Shown: in pieces, positions 18,455 to 26,734 of the stretch
Numbering within the stretch: position 1 is the stretch's first letter
How the letters are laid out: the number at the start of each line of letters is the position of its first letter
From: Zygnema cylindricum
Taxonomy: Eukaryota; Streptophyta; Zygnematophyceae; Zygnematales; Zygnemataceae
Direction: 5' to 3'
NCBI GenBank assembly: GCA_037447655.1
Contig: JBBHKE010001219.1
Span: forward strand, 1 to 26,734
DNA length: 26,734 nt
Position numbers and translations under genes: made by a program
The notes under the pieces: generated by a model
What the model was told of the DNA's origin: nothing
Database searches by the model: none
What the model saw: the letters and a program-made list of their open reading frames with translations, nothing else

Positions 18455-19082
18455 AGAGGTTGTTAAGCTTTGAAAAACCGTCGGCGAAGGTGTATTGTTT
18501 CCGCCGAAAATTTGATATCCAATACGTCAAAAACAGAACCCTAAGATAATATTTCGTGGAGTATTGAGTAAATCATGGCCGTTCAGTCACCCTATTTTGC
18601 GGTAGGATGCACGAGCATGTTTTTTCTCGTTTGTATAAAAGGATCTTTCACTTTTTACGGGATTTTGTCACATAGTGAATGCAAAAAAATATTGCGGATT
18701 CTCTCTCCATGCTCTAAAATGTATATCATTTGCAATTGTTAAAATCATGCGATTTTTTTCAATTTTTTCAATTTCTACGTATATTACTTGACCGTTGAAA
18801 ATATCGCAAAAAAAACGCGATGTATTTACTATCCGGTAAATTGAACAGACAATTTACCGGAAATGTACATTATTTCCTGTAAAACGTACTGATTTTACGG
18901 AAATGTACGAAATTTGACGAGAACATACATCACAGTTCTTAGTACTTTCTATCTAGTAAACTGAACAACAATTTTAAGGAACATGAATGTAATTTTATTG
19001 AAAATGTTCGGACATTATCGAAAAGAGGCGTTAAAATGTCACACTATTTGCATGCGGTAAGTTTGATAATATCAGTATCGAC
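18455..19082. other. Intergenic, hairpins but no gene
   Basis: No coding sequence is seen. At 18833-18860 is a perfect inverted repeat with 11-bp arms, CCGGTAAATTG and CAATTTACCGG, and a 6-nt loop. A diverged version of the same area recurs about 120 bp later (TCTAGTAAACTGAACAACAA near 18954), so a loose tandem unit may exist. Confidence 0.55.
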
Positions 19083-19707
19083 GATAACACTGATATCGAT
19101 AACTATCGGCAATAACTGTAAGGACCATACAAATAAATGTATGTTCCTTACACTCAAAAGTTCGGTTATTCCCCGGACGGGCTGCAAACCCACTTCCCCA
19201 ATTTCGGGAAAAAATCGCGACATTTGCTTGATTATTTCTAATTTAAGGGTGCTCCCATACCCTTCCAGAATATCTTTTTGACTGTTTTTTTTTTTGCAAG
19301 GTTAATTACGCCTTCATTTTAGTTTGGCATATTTTTTTGTCTGCTCTGTTTGTCTGTTCGTCCGGTTTTCAAAAAGTTTACTTTTACAAATTTACAATGT
19401 AATTTTTTTTTTCGTTTCGGTACTATAATTTCAAAACTATAACCTATTCTTTTAAATATATCAACGTTTGTATGTTGTGTTATCCGTCATAAACTTCAAT
19501 TAATCATAATACAAAACAAATTCATATACGTGGCATGCCACTCTATATACAGTCAATAATATAATTTAGCATATTATAGAGTACTATTGAATGCGTACTA
19601 TAATATTTTTTTTAAGTTATCGCCGATAAGGAATTTGCTGGTCTCGGACCGATACATCGGGCCCTCTTACCGTTCGATAGGCGATAACAATCAGCATCAG
19701 TGTTATC
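19083..19707. repeat. Pair of inverted GATAACACTGAT motifs, possible eroded DNA element
   Basis: GATAACACTGAT at 19083-19094 has its exact reverse complement at 19696-19707, and both are followed inward by GATAAC/GATTGTTATC-like and ATCGGC/ATCGCC words. The spacing is about 625 bp. The pair overlaps the Tourist-like element at 19247-20024 in an interleaved way, so one of the two interpretations may be wrong. Confidence 0.35.
19118..19151. repeat. 34-bp hairpin with AATAAA loop
   Basis: Arms GTAAGGACCATACA and TGTATGTTCCTTAC pair over 14 bp with a single mismatch around a 6-nt loop AATAAA. Function unknown. Confidence 0.7.
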
Positions 19708-20024
19708 ACAATACATTTTTTTCCGATACACAACACTAGGTTTTTTATTTGTTTTTGTTTTTTTAATGTGAAAAAACAAATAAAATTATAATATATAAAA
19801 TAATATTATATTATAATATGATAAATGTATAATAATAAATAACAAATGATGGAAGTTTCGTAGTCGTCTTCAATCGTCACAAGTTGTGCCCACGTCTACA
19901 ACCGTCACATTTCAAAGTTCTCATTTCATTTTCAAATATTTGAACACTCTTAAAAGTAGTGTTGAGAATCTTCACTAAAATCAAAAGTACTTCTCCAAAG
20001 TATCGATTACATGGGCAGATACCC
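19247..20024. mobile_element. Tourist-like (PIF/Harbinger) non-autonomous element, diverged copy
   Basis: The left end is GGGTGCTCCCATA and the right end, reversed, GGGTATCTGCCCATGTAATCG. The adjacent trinucleotides are TAA (19244-19246) on the left and TTA (20025-20027) on the right, both of TWA type but not identical. The right end closely resembles the ends of the two better copies at 21235 and 22184. 778 bp, no coding. Confidence 0.5.
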
Positions 20025-20027
20025 TTA

Positions 20028-20337
20028 CACCATGGCCTCGTTGTTTCACAAAATCAATGTGTTTACAATAAGCGTCGCTGTTCCATAAGCACTGAAATTG
20101 TACAGGCAACATTATTGGCTGTAATATTTAGAATTATGTGCCAGATTGTAATTGGCAATGTAATTTTTATAAGGGAGCTCTTGAATTAAATAAATACCAC
20201 GTTAGGTAGATGATTAATAGTTGAAATAATCTAAAGCGGCTAGTTAACAACAATAGGTGCTAGAAGGGCTATAGTTTTGCAAAAATACGAGATTTCACTA
20301 GTTCGAGGGAGAGGGAGACGACAGAGTGATTTACCGA
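20028..20337. other. Intergenic, nothing recognised
   Basis: AT-rich sequence with a 76-codon plus-strand open frame (19959-20189) that crosses the end of the Tourist-like element. It has no recognisable similarity. Confidence 0.5.
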
Positions 20338-20550
20338 ATTGCTGATATATACGTATATATAAATATATATATAAATATAGATATATACATATATACATAT
20401 ATATATACATATACATATATATACATATATATACATATATATAATATACATATATATAATATACATATATATATACATATGCATATATATATACGTAACT
20501 ATTTATACGTATCTATATATACGTATTTATATATTTGTATCTACATATAC

Positions 20551-20644
<94 letters not shown>

Positions 20645-20690
20645 GTCTCTATGTATACGTATCTATATATACTAATATATTGTTGTTTTT
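20338..20690. repeat. Long TA / TATATACA microsatellite
   Basis: Interrupted TATATACATA and TATACGTA repeats lead into an uninterrupted TA run of about 45 dinucleotides (20552-20641), followed by more TATACGTA. Long open frames on both strands here encode only Tyr-Ile repeats. The perfect run could extrude a cruciform and may be length-variable or misassembled. Confidence 0.95.
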
Positions 20691-21231
20691 GAAAATATAG
20701 TTTCGTGCGTACGCGAAATATTTGTGCGCACGCGACGTTCTGTGCGTAAATCGGTAACAGGTGTATTGTGGAGGTTAGGATAGTTTCGCGGATTGGTAGA
20801 GCAAATGTACGCATTAGTTAAAGTGACGCAAAAGATTTATTGAGTGGCGCGAACAAGTATTGTGAAATGGACGGCGGATCGCGAAGCGATCCGATAGGAT
20901 ATATTTGTAATGTGTGAAACTAAACATAATTCGACAAGCGGCGAAGGAAGTGGCTTTGTACGGACAAGATCTTCATGTTACTTCGGAACGGCGATGAGGC
21001 TCACATACACGTGTCGAGTATCGAACGAGCGTATTCGAAGAATGGGACGGGCAAAGTCTGAACCGGACATCCGAGAACTATATTGTACAAACTTCAATAT
21101 GTGACGTTGATTCGAATCGTGTCGACGGACGCGATTCGTGCGGGACCACAAGTGATGAAGCACGCCGTACGCACTCAGGTGCTTAGTACCGCACGACCAC
21201 AGTTGGCTGGACTTATATGACCGATGCTGAC
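20691..21231. other. Intergenic, one perfect hairpin
   Basis: No family-level coding match. CGGATCGC and GCGATCCG form an 8-bp perfect stem with a GAA loop at 20875-20893. The stretch is richer in CG dinucleotides (CGCG, TCGCG, ACGCG) than its surroundings. Confidence 0.5.
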
Positions 21232-21934
21232 TAAGGGCGTGTCCCCATGTGTTCAAGTAAGGGTTTTTTTCTGTCGTTTTCACAGAAAATGGGACTTCCA
21301 ACGAGAAAATATTACGCCGTACGAAAAATGGGCAAAAACACAAGGACATTTTGCGTCATCTTGGAACTTGGAGGGTACGGCAATTTGGCGTTATTATCAT
21401 CGCGACCCACTTCCAGCTCATCTTCACACTTGCACTAGAATCAAATCGCGATCTGATTTTAATCAAAATACTACCCTATTGACGAATAGAAAGCCTGGAT
21501 TGCACGCGTCAAATGTTTTCAATTTTTTTTTTGCGGTTGGGAGAGTACACGAAAAAAAAGGTGTTTGTCCGTTTGCTTATGTTTGTCCACTTGCGGGCGT
21601 CTACAAATGCCATTTTGTAGACGTAGGCGATTGATTATGTCGTTCACGTGTGGGCGTCAACAAATGACAGTCGGCGTCGACAATTGTCCCAGTATGTCAG
21701 GAGCTCTTTGCGGCGTACAAATGTCCGCTGTTTGTTCCGAGATCGTTGGCGTCTACAAATGTCAGCAGTTTGGGCTTCGCAAGTATTGGCGACGTGTACA
21801 ACTGCCACATATTCAAAATAATGAACGCGCAAGTAACGATTCACATAAGCACACTTTGAAAAGTACACCGTAAAATCAGCGCTAAATTCCAAAATAACGT
21901 TTCAAAATATCGGTTACATGGGAACACGCCCTAA
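21232..21934. mobile_element. Tourist-like (PIF/Harbinger) non-autonomous element 1, TSD TAA
   Basis: The element proper is 21235-21931 (697 bp). The left end GGGCGTGTCCCCATGT and the reversed right end GGGCGTGTTCCCATGT match at 15 of 16 positions. TAA flanks both ends (21232-21234 and 21932-21934). The 3-bp TWA duplication and G-rich ends are characteristic of PIF/Harbinger MITEs. Inside, 21596-21800 has about six diverged copies of GGCGTCTACAAATG. No transposase frame is recognisable. Confidence 0.75.
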
Positions 21935-22180
21935 GCATCGGTAACACTTTTTGTACGGACGTATATTTGTAAATATTTGAAAAACATTTGTTTGTAGTTT
22001 TGTGCATTATAAAATAGTGTTACACTGTTCAATTAACGACAAGTAGCAATTAGGGTTTGGAAGTACCCCAGATACTTTAAACATCCATTGTTTTAATCGT
22101 GTACAGTACTTAGTGACAGGTGTAGCTCTAGGATTAGTGTAGGACCCAGCTGGTTACACTGTGAGTATAACTTGTAGGAA
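21935..22180. other. Short spacer between two Tourist-like elements
   Basis: AT-rich sequence with no recognised feature apart from one TTAGGGTTTG word near 22050. Confidence 0.4.
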
Positions 22181-23143
22181 TTAGGGTACGTCCCCATGTA
22201 AGCGATACTTTGAAAAAATATTTTGGACTGCAGTGAAGTGTTCCGTACTACTTTGAAAAGCGTCCCTATGTGCGAAAATGAAGTCGGAACTTTGAAATGT
22301 GACGGGTGTAGACGTAGGTACAACTTTGTGACGGTTGACGACGACTACGAAATTAGTGACGCCAACAAAAACAACGACAGTTGTAGACGTCTACATTTTT
22401 GTAATTTAGTGACATGGCAGATGTTTAGGGTTTTGTAACATCGTGACGTCACGCTCACTTGTGACAACGTCGACGTCACAGATTCAAGGACTTTCGGCCA
22501 TGGATACCGAATTTCGTTTTCTCTACTTTTTTACACTCTACTTGCCATAAAATTATACATGAAGGGTAGCCAAAAGAATTATTTTTCAAATATCTTTAAT
22601 TTCACACCAGTTTTGTCGTGCCTCATTCTTAAAAGTGTGAGATAAAAGTGATAGTATGAGAGGGAGAGGGGAGAGGCGACAATGACGCAAAATTCTACCG
22701 AGGACCCATGATTGAAAGTGGAGGTCCGCGACCCCTTCAGTTTTTTGCCGTACATCCTCGTATTTTCCGTACATGCGCGTGACGGGCAGGGAGAAAAATA
22801 GCGAGTCGTCCTAAAATTATCCCGCTCGTGTGTCGCGTGCGTGGGCCGTTTTGCATTCGTTGTTTTGGGAGGTACTTTCCCTGAAATCACCTCGCGGGGT
22901 GGTTTTTGATGAAGTTTTTTGACGGGCTGGAATCTCTTGCCCGGTGGTCAAAAAAAGGAAAACGCCAAAAATTGTTAAGATGACGACAAATATGAAGTAC
23001 ATTCAAAGTATAGACTTGACGTTTGTTGTACTTTTAAAGAATTGATTTTTTTGTACGTCTAAAGTTTTTCTCGTACGGAACTGCGTTTTGTGCGAAAACG
23101 ACAGATTAAAGTCGATACTTTAACACATGGGGATGTACCCTTA
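22181..23143. mobile_element. Tourist-like (PIF/Harbinger) non-autonomous element 2, TSD TTA
   Basis: The element proper is 22184-23140 (957 bp). The left end GGGTACGTCCCCATGT and the reversed right end GGGTACATCCCCATGT match at 15 of 16. TTA flanks both ends exactly. Just inside, the left end continues AAGCGATACTTTG and the right end GTTAAAGTATCG, the mirror image of element 1, so the two copies lie in opposite orientation. The internal open frames on the minus strand (22890-22579) show no known domain. Confidence 0.78.
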
Positions 23144-23576
23144 GATTATTTTTGGACATCACAGTTGAGTTTATCAAAGTAATGGCAGACTGTTTTTCAG
23201 CAACTTTGACTTGATGGTGTAATCACCCTGATTGATATTTTTGTATGAAACTTTGTGGTTATATTTGATGACCTAGAAACTATCTGTTTACATAGTTTCA
23301 TTCTGTTTTGTGAATTCAGTAGAATTCCGTGAGAAGTCTACTTGGTTAGTTTGATAAGCTGTAAACTGTTTTTGGGAAACTCTGGAGCTCATATCTTTTG
23401 GATTCCTTGGTGGAATTGGCTGTAATTTTGGGAGGTTACACTCTCTAAGATATACTGCATGTTTTTTTAGTTTGAACTGTTTTTAACAAATATGGAGTAA
23501 TCTGTGCTGTCTGAAACACAGCTGTTTTTTGGGGTAGTTTGTGGGTGTCTTCCGTGAGTAAATAGGCTATGGACAA
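23144..23576. other. Intergenic, nothing recognised
   Basis: About 430 bp of unremarkable sequence with no convincing open frame, repeat or RNA gene. Confidence 0.5.
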
Positions 23577-23745
23577 CATATATATGTATATATATGTATA
23601 TATATGTATATATATGTATATATGTACATATGTATATATATGTATACATATGTCTATATATGCGTATATACGTATATATATAGATACGTATATATATAGA
23701 TACGTATATATAGATGCGTATATATAGATACGTATATATAGATAG
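23577..23745. repeat. TATATATG / TATATAGATACG microsatellite
   Basis: Tandem TATATATG units pass into TATATAGATACG units, ending within 15 bp of the 3' end of the minus-strand LINE. The LINE may have inserted at the microsatellite, or the repeat may have grown from the element's end. Confidence 0.92.
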
Positions 23746-23754
23746 CTTTATGGG

Positions 23755-24019
23755 ACCGACTTTATTAAAAAGCGCGATGGTAAACCATCTGAGTCCATAG
23801 GTACAAAAGAAAGTAGCATTGCTAAAACAAAAAAACCACATGATAGGGGAATAAACAAAAAGGAAAATCAAGGCAAAAACAACGAAAATACGAAAAGATG
23901 GCAAAGAAATCCAAAACACCCAAAAAAGAAAAACCCAACAAACAAAACATCAAAGGAAAAATCTAACATGTATAAAAAAAAACCCCAACATAACTAAAAA
24001 TCTACGCAAAGCAACCACG
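23755..24019 (-). other. LINE 3' tail with hairpin, minus-strand copy
   Basis: After the stop, the minus strand is very T-rich (for example TTTTTCTTTTTTGGG) and then reads CTTTTGTACC, GGACTCAGATGGTTTACCAT with its hairpin, and AATAAAG. The central copy has the same TTTGTACTCAGATGG sequence. Confidence 0.72.
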
Positions 24020-24463
24020 TTAATCACCAATTCTCGGAGGAGCACGAGGAGGGAGTTCCGGAACACGTCGTCGATCTATAACGATAATAGATGATCGAAG
24101 GAATATAGAAGCCTGCACCCTTTGTAAGGCCACGGAAGAACGTTGACGATAAAAAGAAGTAAGTGATGAAACATAAGGGCTCCCATGTCCCCGCCGCTCG
24201 AACAAGCGCCGACCACAAGTACGAAAAAACTCGTCCAAAGCCTTACTGAAACAACCAAATATCTCGACCGCCATCGGAATGAAACCATCCATAGCGTCGC
24301 GACGGGCATAATCACGCTCCTTCCTCTTAGCCGCGTCCCGCGCGGCCACTCCCACATGCCGAGCCGCTTGGTTGACGACTGTAGTTAAGGCAGGGTTCGC
24401 CAAAACAATGTCGCCAAATGTACGACATGCACCATCAAGTATTACAAGGTCAATCCGACACAA
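24020..24463 (-). pseudogene. LINE restriction-like endonuclease region, minus-strand copy
   Basis: An open frame of about 147 residues: CRIDLVILDGACRTFGDIVL, ANPALTTVVNQAARH, AAKRKERDYARRD, FIPMAVEIFG and then a basic tail ending RAPPRIGD. It aligns through its full length with the central copy, including the part beyond that copy's premature stop, and so shows the probable natural C-terminus. The DP of the central copy is NP here (AAC at 24397-24395, a G to A change), which may affect a catalytic acid. Confidence 0.72.
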
Positions 24464-25600
24464 AAGAATAATGTGAAAGACCTCCCGACGAACAGAAAAT
24501 TCCCCCTCAGAAATAGTAGTAACGATGGTGTCCCGAATCGTGTCATGCGCCTAAATAAACTCGCCCCCGTGGGAGCAACGAAACAAATGGACCCCGTCGA
24601 GCTCGAGAACGTGGCCATAGGAGGAAACAAGTGAGCCAAACAAAGGTGGGTGAGGGCGGCCAAGCCGGAACCTAAAGTCCCTGGTGAAATAAGTCTTGGT
24701 GACACGAAAAGTGGATAAGATAGGGAGAGCCTATAGCCAAGCTCTAGAACCAGGTACACAAAAGAGAGAAAGCGTGCACGCGAAGAATTGGAATGAACCG
24801 TCTCAAGAAGCTCGGATTTAATAGCGGCAAGAACCCGATCAGAAATGGATTCTTGAACATGCGCAACTGATGTAGTAACAATAGTGGAAAAGATTGTCAT
24901 GTCCTCGATAGCACCTAGATTAAGAGAACGTGATGCATCCAAAAAGGACTGTTCCATCCGAAATACGGGGAACCACGGCCTCATGAATAGGAGTGTCCCT
25001 AGTTAGAAAAGGAGAGACAATAGTGGAAGCAACAAGACACCAACTTCCCAAATAGGCCGCTGGAGTAACACGAGCCGTCTAGAGTAAACCCAAACCGCCA
25101 TCAGAGATAGAAAGAGAGGTCTGATGCGCGGTGCAAGCCCAAACTCGCGTTCGAAAGCCCAACGACCCAACAAAGTGTGAAGGTCATCCGTGAGGCGATT
25201 ATCAAATGCATAAAGTGAGGACACAAAAGATGGGTTGGGAGGGGAAGTGCGAGTAAGGTAGGAGGGTTGGTGGGGGAAACACCATGTCAGAAGAGCAAAA
25301 GCCACCTAGGGATAAGAAAGGTGAGGAAGGTCGCCCATGTAGGACGAATATGTCTCGAGAGCGGAATCAAGGAATTTTCGTGACGTATGGATCGGACCCA
25401 AGCGGGCAACCCAACACATGAATGCCTTCGGAAAGAGGAGTCTGAAAACCAAGAGGGGGAGTGAAAAGATGAGGAATTGGACGAGGGGACCAAACAACAT
25501 ACTTAGAAGGTTAGACCGAAAGATTGAGTTCGGCCAAACGAGCCTTGAAAAAGTTAGGATGTTATAACTTGTTTTGAAAGACCAATAATGTGTGTGCCAC
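24464..25600 (-). pseudogene. LINE ORF, connection region, minus-strand copy
   Basis: Fragments in several frames match the central copy, for example GGLGLL with PAAYLGSWCL. Near the end are HLFRCSHGGEF, AHDTIRDTI and FSVRREV, the counterparts of HLLCCSHGGKR, AHDLVRDAI and YTVKREV. The Cys and His of the cluster are preserved. Stops and frameshifts prevent a continuous reading. Confidence 0.6.
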
Positions 25601-26182
25601 CCACAACTCAAGGGAAGAGGCAAGAAAGGTAAGCAGCCGCAACATCTCGGAGGGCGCGGTAATGGGCTAGGACGAACAAAGGGCCCCCAAGAGGATCACC
25701 ACGAGTGTCAGTCGTGGAGGAAAGTGGGACCAAATTATCATCGATGGAGAAAGAGAGGCTACTTCTCAAAGAATAAAAAGCTCTCACAAAAGAAAATATC
25801 TGAACAATCGAGGAAGGTGTAGACATAAGCTTCGAAAAATGGCATTCCGTTCCACTGTATTAAAAGCATTAGTAAGATCTACCTGGAGGACTAGCCGATC
25901 CGGATGGGCATCTAACAAAGCTCGGATCCCGTGGACCACAGCCTCACAACCCCCACAGGTTGCCACTCCGAACTGATTAGGAGAGAAATAATCATAGAAA
26001 ACGGGCCGGAGATGGATGCAGATGGCATGGCCCACCAATCGGTACAATGCCTCTTCTACTGCAATAGGACGGATTCCCCCATTGGGTTTGGTGACAGCTA
26101 CGAGGCGGGAGGCCGTGATGAGATCACAAATACGAGAAGGGACAATGCTTGCCGCAATAAGGGAAAAACCTCGAAAAAACAT
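25600..26182 (-). pseudogene. LINE reverse transcriptase, minus-strand copy, catalytic Asp pair lost
   Basis: Open from 26182 to 25784 with VAVTKPNGGIRPIAVEEALY, ICIHLRPVFYDYFSPNQFGV, GCEAVVHGIRALLDAHPDR and LQVDLTNAFNTVERNAIF (motif A). A shift then gives RGDPLGGPLFVLAHYRALR (motif B) in 25826-25608. At the motif C site the DNA reads GGTGGCACACACATTATTGG, where the central copy encodes VADDTHIMG. The two catalytic Asp codons are missing through a small deletion, so this RT could not be active. Confidence 0.85.
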
Positions 26183-26314
26183 ATCAAAGCTCCGAGCACC
26201 AGATTCCGGAGGTAAAACGTCTCGAAATAACTAAAAAACAGTGCCCGAAGGACACCTTTGCCGAAAGATGTAGAGAAGGGCTTTAATTACAAAGTCTCGA
26301 TCCAAGAGAAAACA

Positions 26315-26731
26315 CTATATTGGCTGGAAAGTGTGAATAGAGGGTGACTGAGGGGTAGGAGCTGGTGGATAAAGAGCTCGAAAAATCTCAACAGTTGCAC
26401 CAGACCGAGGAGCAAGATTAATTGGCTTGAGGGCATGAACCGCTCGAGAGAGCTCACCAACTTGGCCCACATGAACCGCATGACGATAGGAGGATGGCAC
26501 ATCTGAAGTCTGAGATGTACGACATGGTATGAAGGAAGCACCCGCAACTCGATCCTCCTGCTCGGTATGAAGGGCCCTCCTATCACCTCGAAGGAATCGT
26601 CGACATTGAGCCATAGTTTCTCGGGCCCCGCTGCCACTGCCAGGGCTAGGTAAGACTAGAACCCAAAGTGAAAAGATGAAAATGAGGTGCCAAGGTCCAA
26701 CATCCGCGGGATTCAAATAAATACAGGACAC
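26315..26731 (-). pseudogene. LINE ORF, pre-RT region, minus-strand copy
   Basis: An open frame of 138 residues with PWHLIFIFSLWVLVLPS, CRRFLRGDRRALH, LSRAVHALKPINLAP and GATVEIFRALYPPAP. These match the broken pre-RT segment of the central copy and give the better reading of it. It ends at a TAG after HTFQPI, and the next block (VFSLDRDF) lies in a different frame. Confidence 0.7.
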
Positions 26732-26734
26732 AGG

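Larger units (their letters stand above)
23755..26734 (-). mobile_element. Second copy of the RLE-type LINE, minus strand, cut by the window edge
   Basis: Same domain order as the central copy, read right to left: pre-RT region (26731-26315), RT (26182-25600), connection (25600-24650), Cys/His and RLE-like region (24650-24020), 3' tail (24019-23755). The 3' end shows hairpin GATGGTTTACCATC (23789-23776) and AATAAAG (23766-23760). Frame changes between consecutive blocks and several stops make it a pseudogene. It is independent of the central copy, with many substitutions between them, so the family has amplified in this genome. The 5' end lies beyond the window. Confidence 0.8.

Noticed and set aside
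20269-20814. Long open frames on both strands encoding Tyr-Ile repeats (also 23467-23919 and 22-207)
   Set aside because: They are translations of TA microsatellites with no other coding content.
21224-21873. Open frames inside Tourist-like element 1 as a transposase remnant
   Set aside because: No DDE or Myb-like motif is seen. The Cys-rich look comes from the repeated GGCGTCTACAAATG DNA motif.
22579-23002. Overlapping minus-strand frames inside Tourist-like element 2
   Set aside because: No recognisable domain, and the frames overlap each other in different phases without any supporting signal.

Overview
The window looks like nuclear DNA of a land plant. It holds no intact gene. The evidence for a plant is two spliced exons of a plant-type receptor-like kinase (RLK/Pelle family), a Ty1/copia LTR retrotransposon whose primer-binding site fits plant initiator tRNA-Met, Tourist-like MITEs with TTA/TAA target duplications, and AT-rich intergenic DNA. 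The non-LTR elements appear to carry a restriction-like endonuclease (RLE), which I would expect in a non-flowering plant rather than an angiosperm. That last point is inference, and I cannot name the species.

Left part (1-5950): short repeats, a perfect 548-bp direct repeat (600-1147 and 4401-4948), and several copies of an inverted-repeat MITE family with ends like CACCGTGTATCGCTATTAG. Between the direct repeats are two minus-strand kinase exons (catalytic loop 4353-4202, activation segment 2624-2476). Their 1.58-kb intron is largely a degenerate ~30-bp minisatellite. A 5'-truncated 3' end of the LINE family lies at 1612-1800 (minus).

Central part (5956-18275): a decayed plus-strand non-LTR retrotransposon. 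It has tandem ~310-bp 5' units, a C2HC zinc-finger ORF, reverse transcriptase (RT), and a C-terminal Cys/His plus RLE-like region. Two later insertions split it. One is a complete but degenerate Ty1/copia element (8273-14709, LTRs of ~1048 bp, order gag-PR-IN-RT-RH). The other is a solo LTR of a related family (15498-16516) with a perfect 5-bp target duplication. Removing each insert with one target copy restores the RT reading at both junctions.

Right part (18293-26734): MITE remnants, three Tourist/PIF-Harbinger-like non-autonomous elements (19247-20024, 21235-21931, 22184-23140), long TA microsatellites, and a second, minus-strand copy of the LINE family (26734 to about 23755), cut by the window edge.

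The main discovery candidates are the RLE-type LINE family and its conserved 3'-terminal hairpin (GATGG...CCATC, 9-11 nt before AATAAAG), present at all three 3' ends in the window. Others are the half-tRNA (anticodon-arm) priming site of the copia element, and the perfect direct repeat whose identity stops abruptly inside a MITE.
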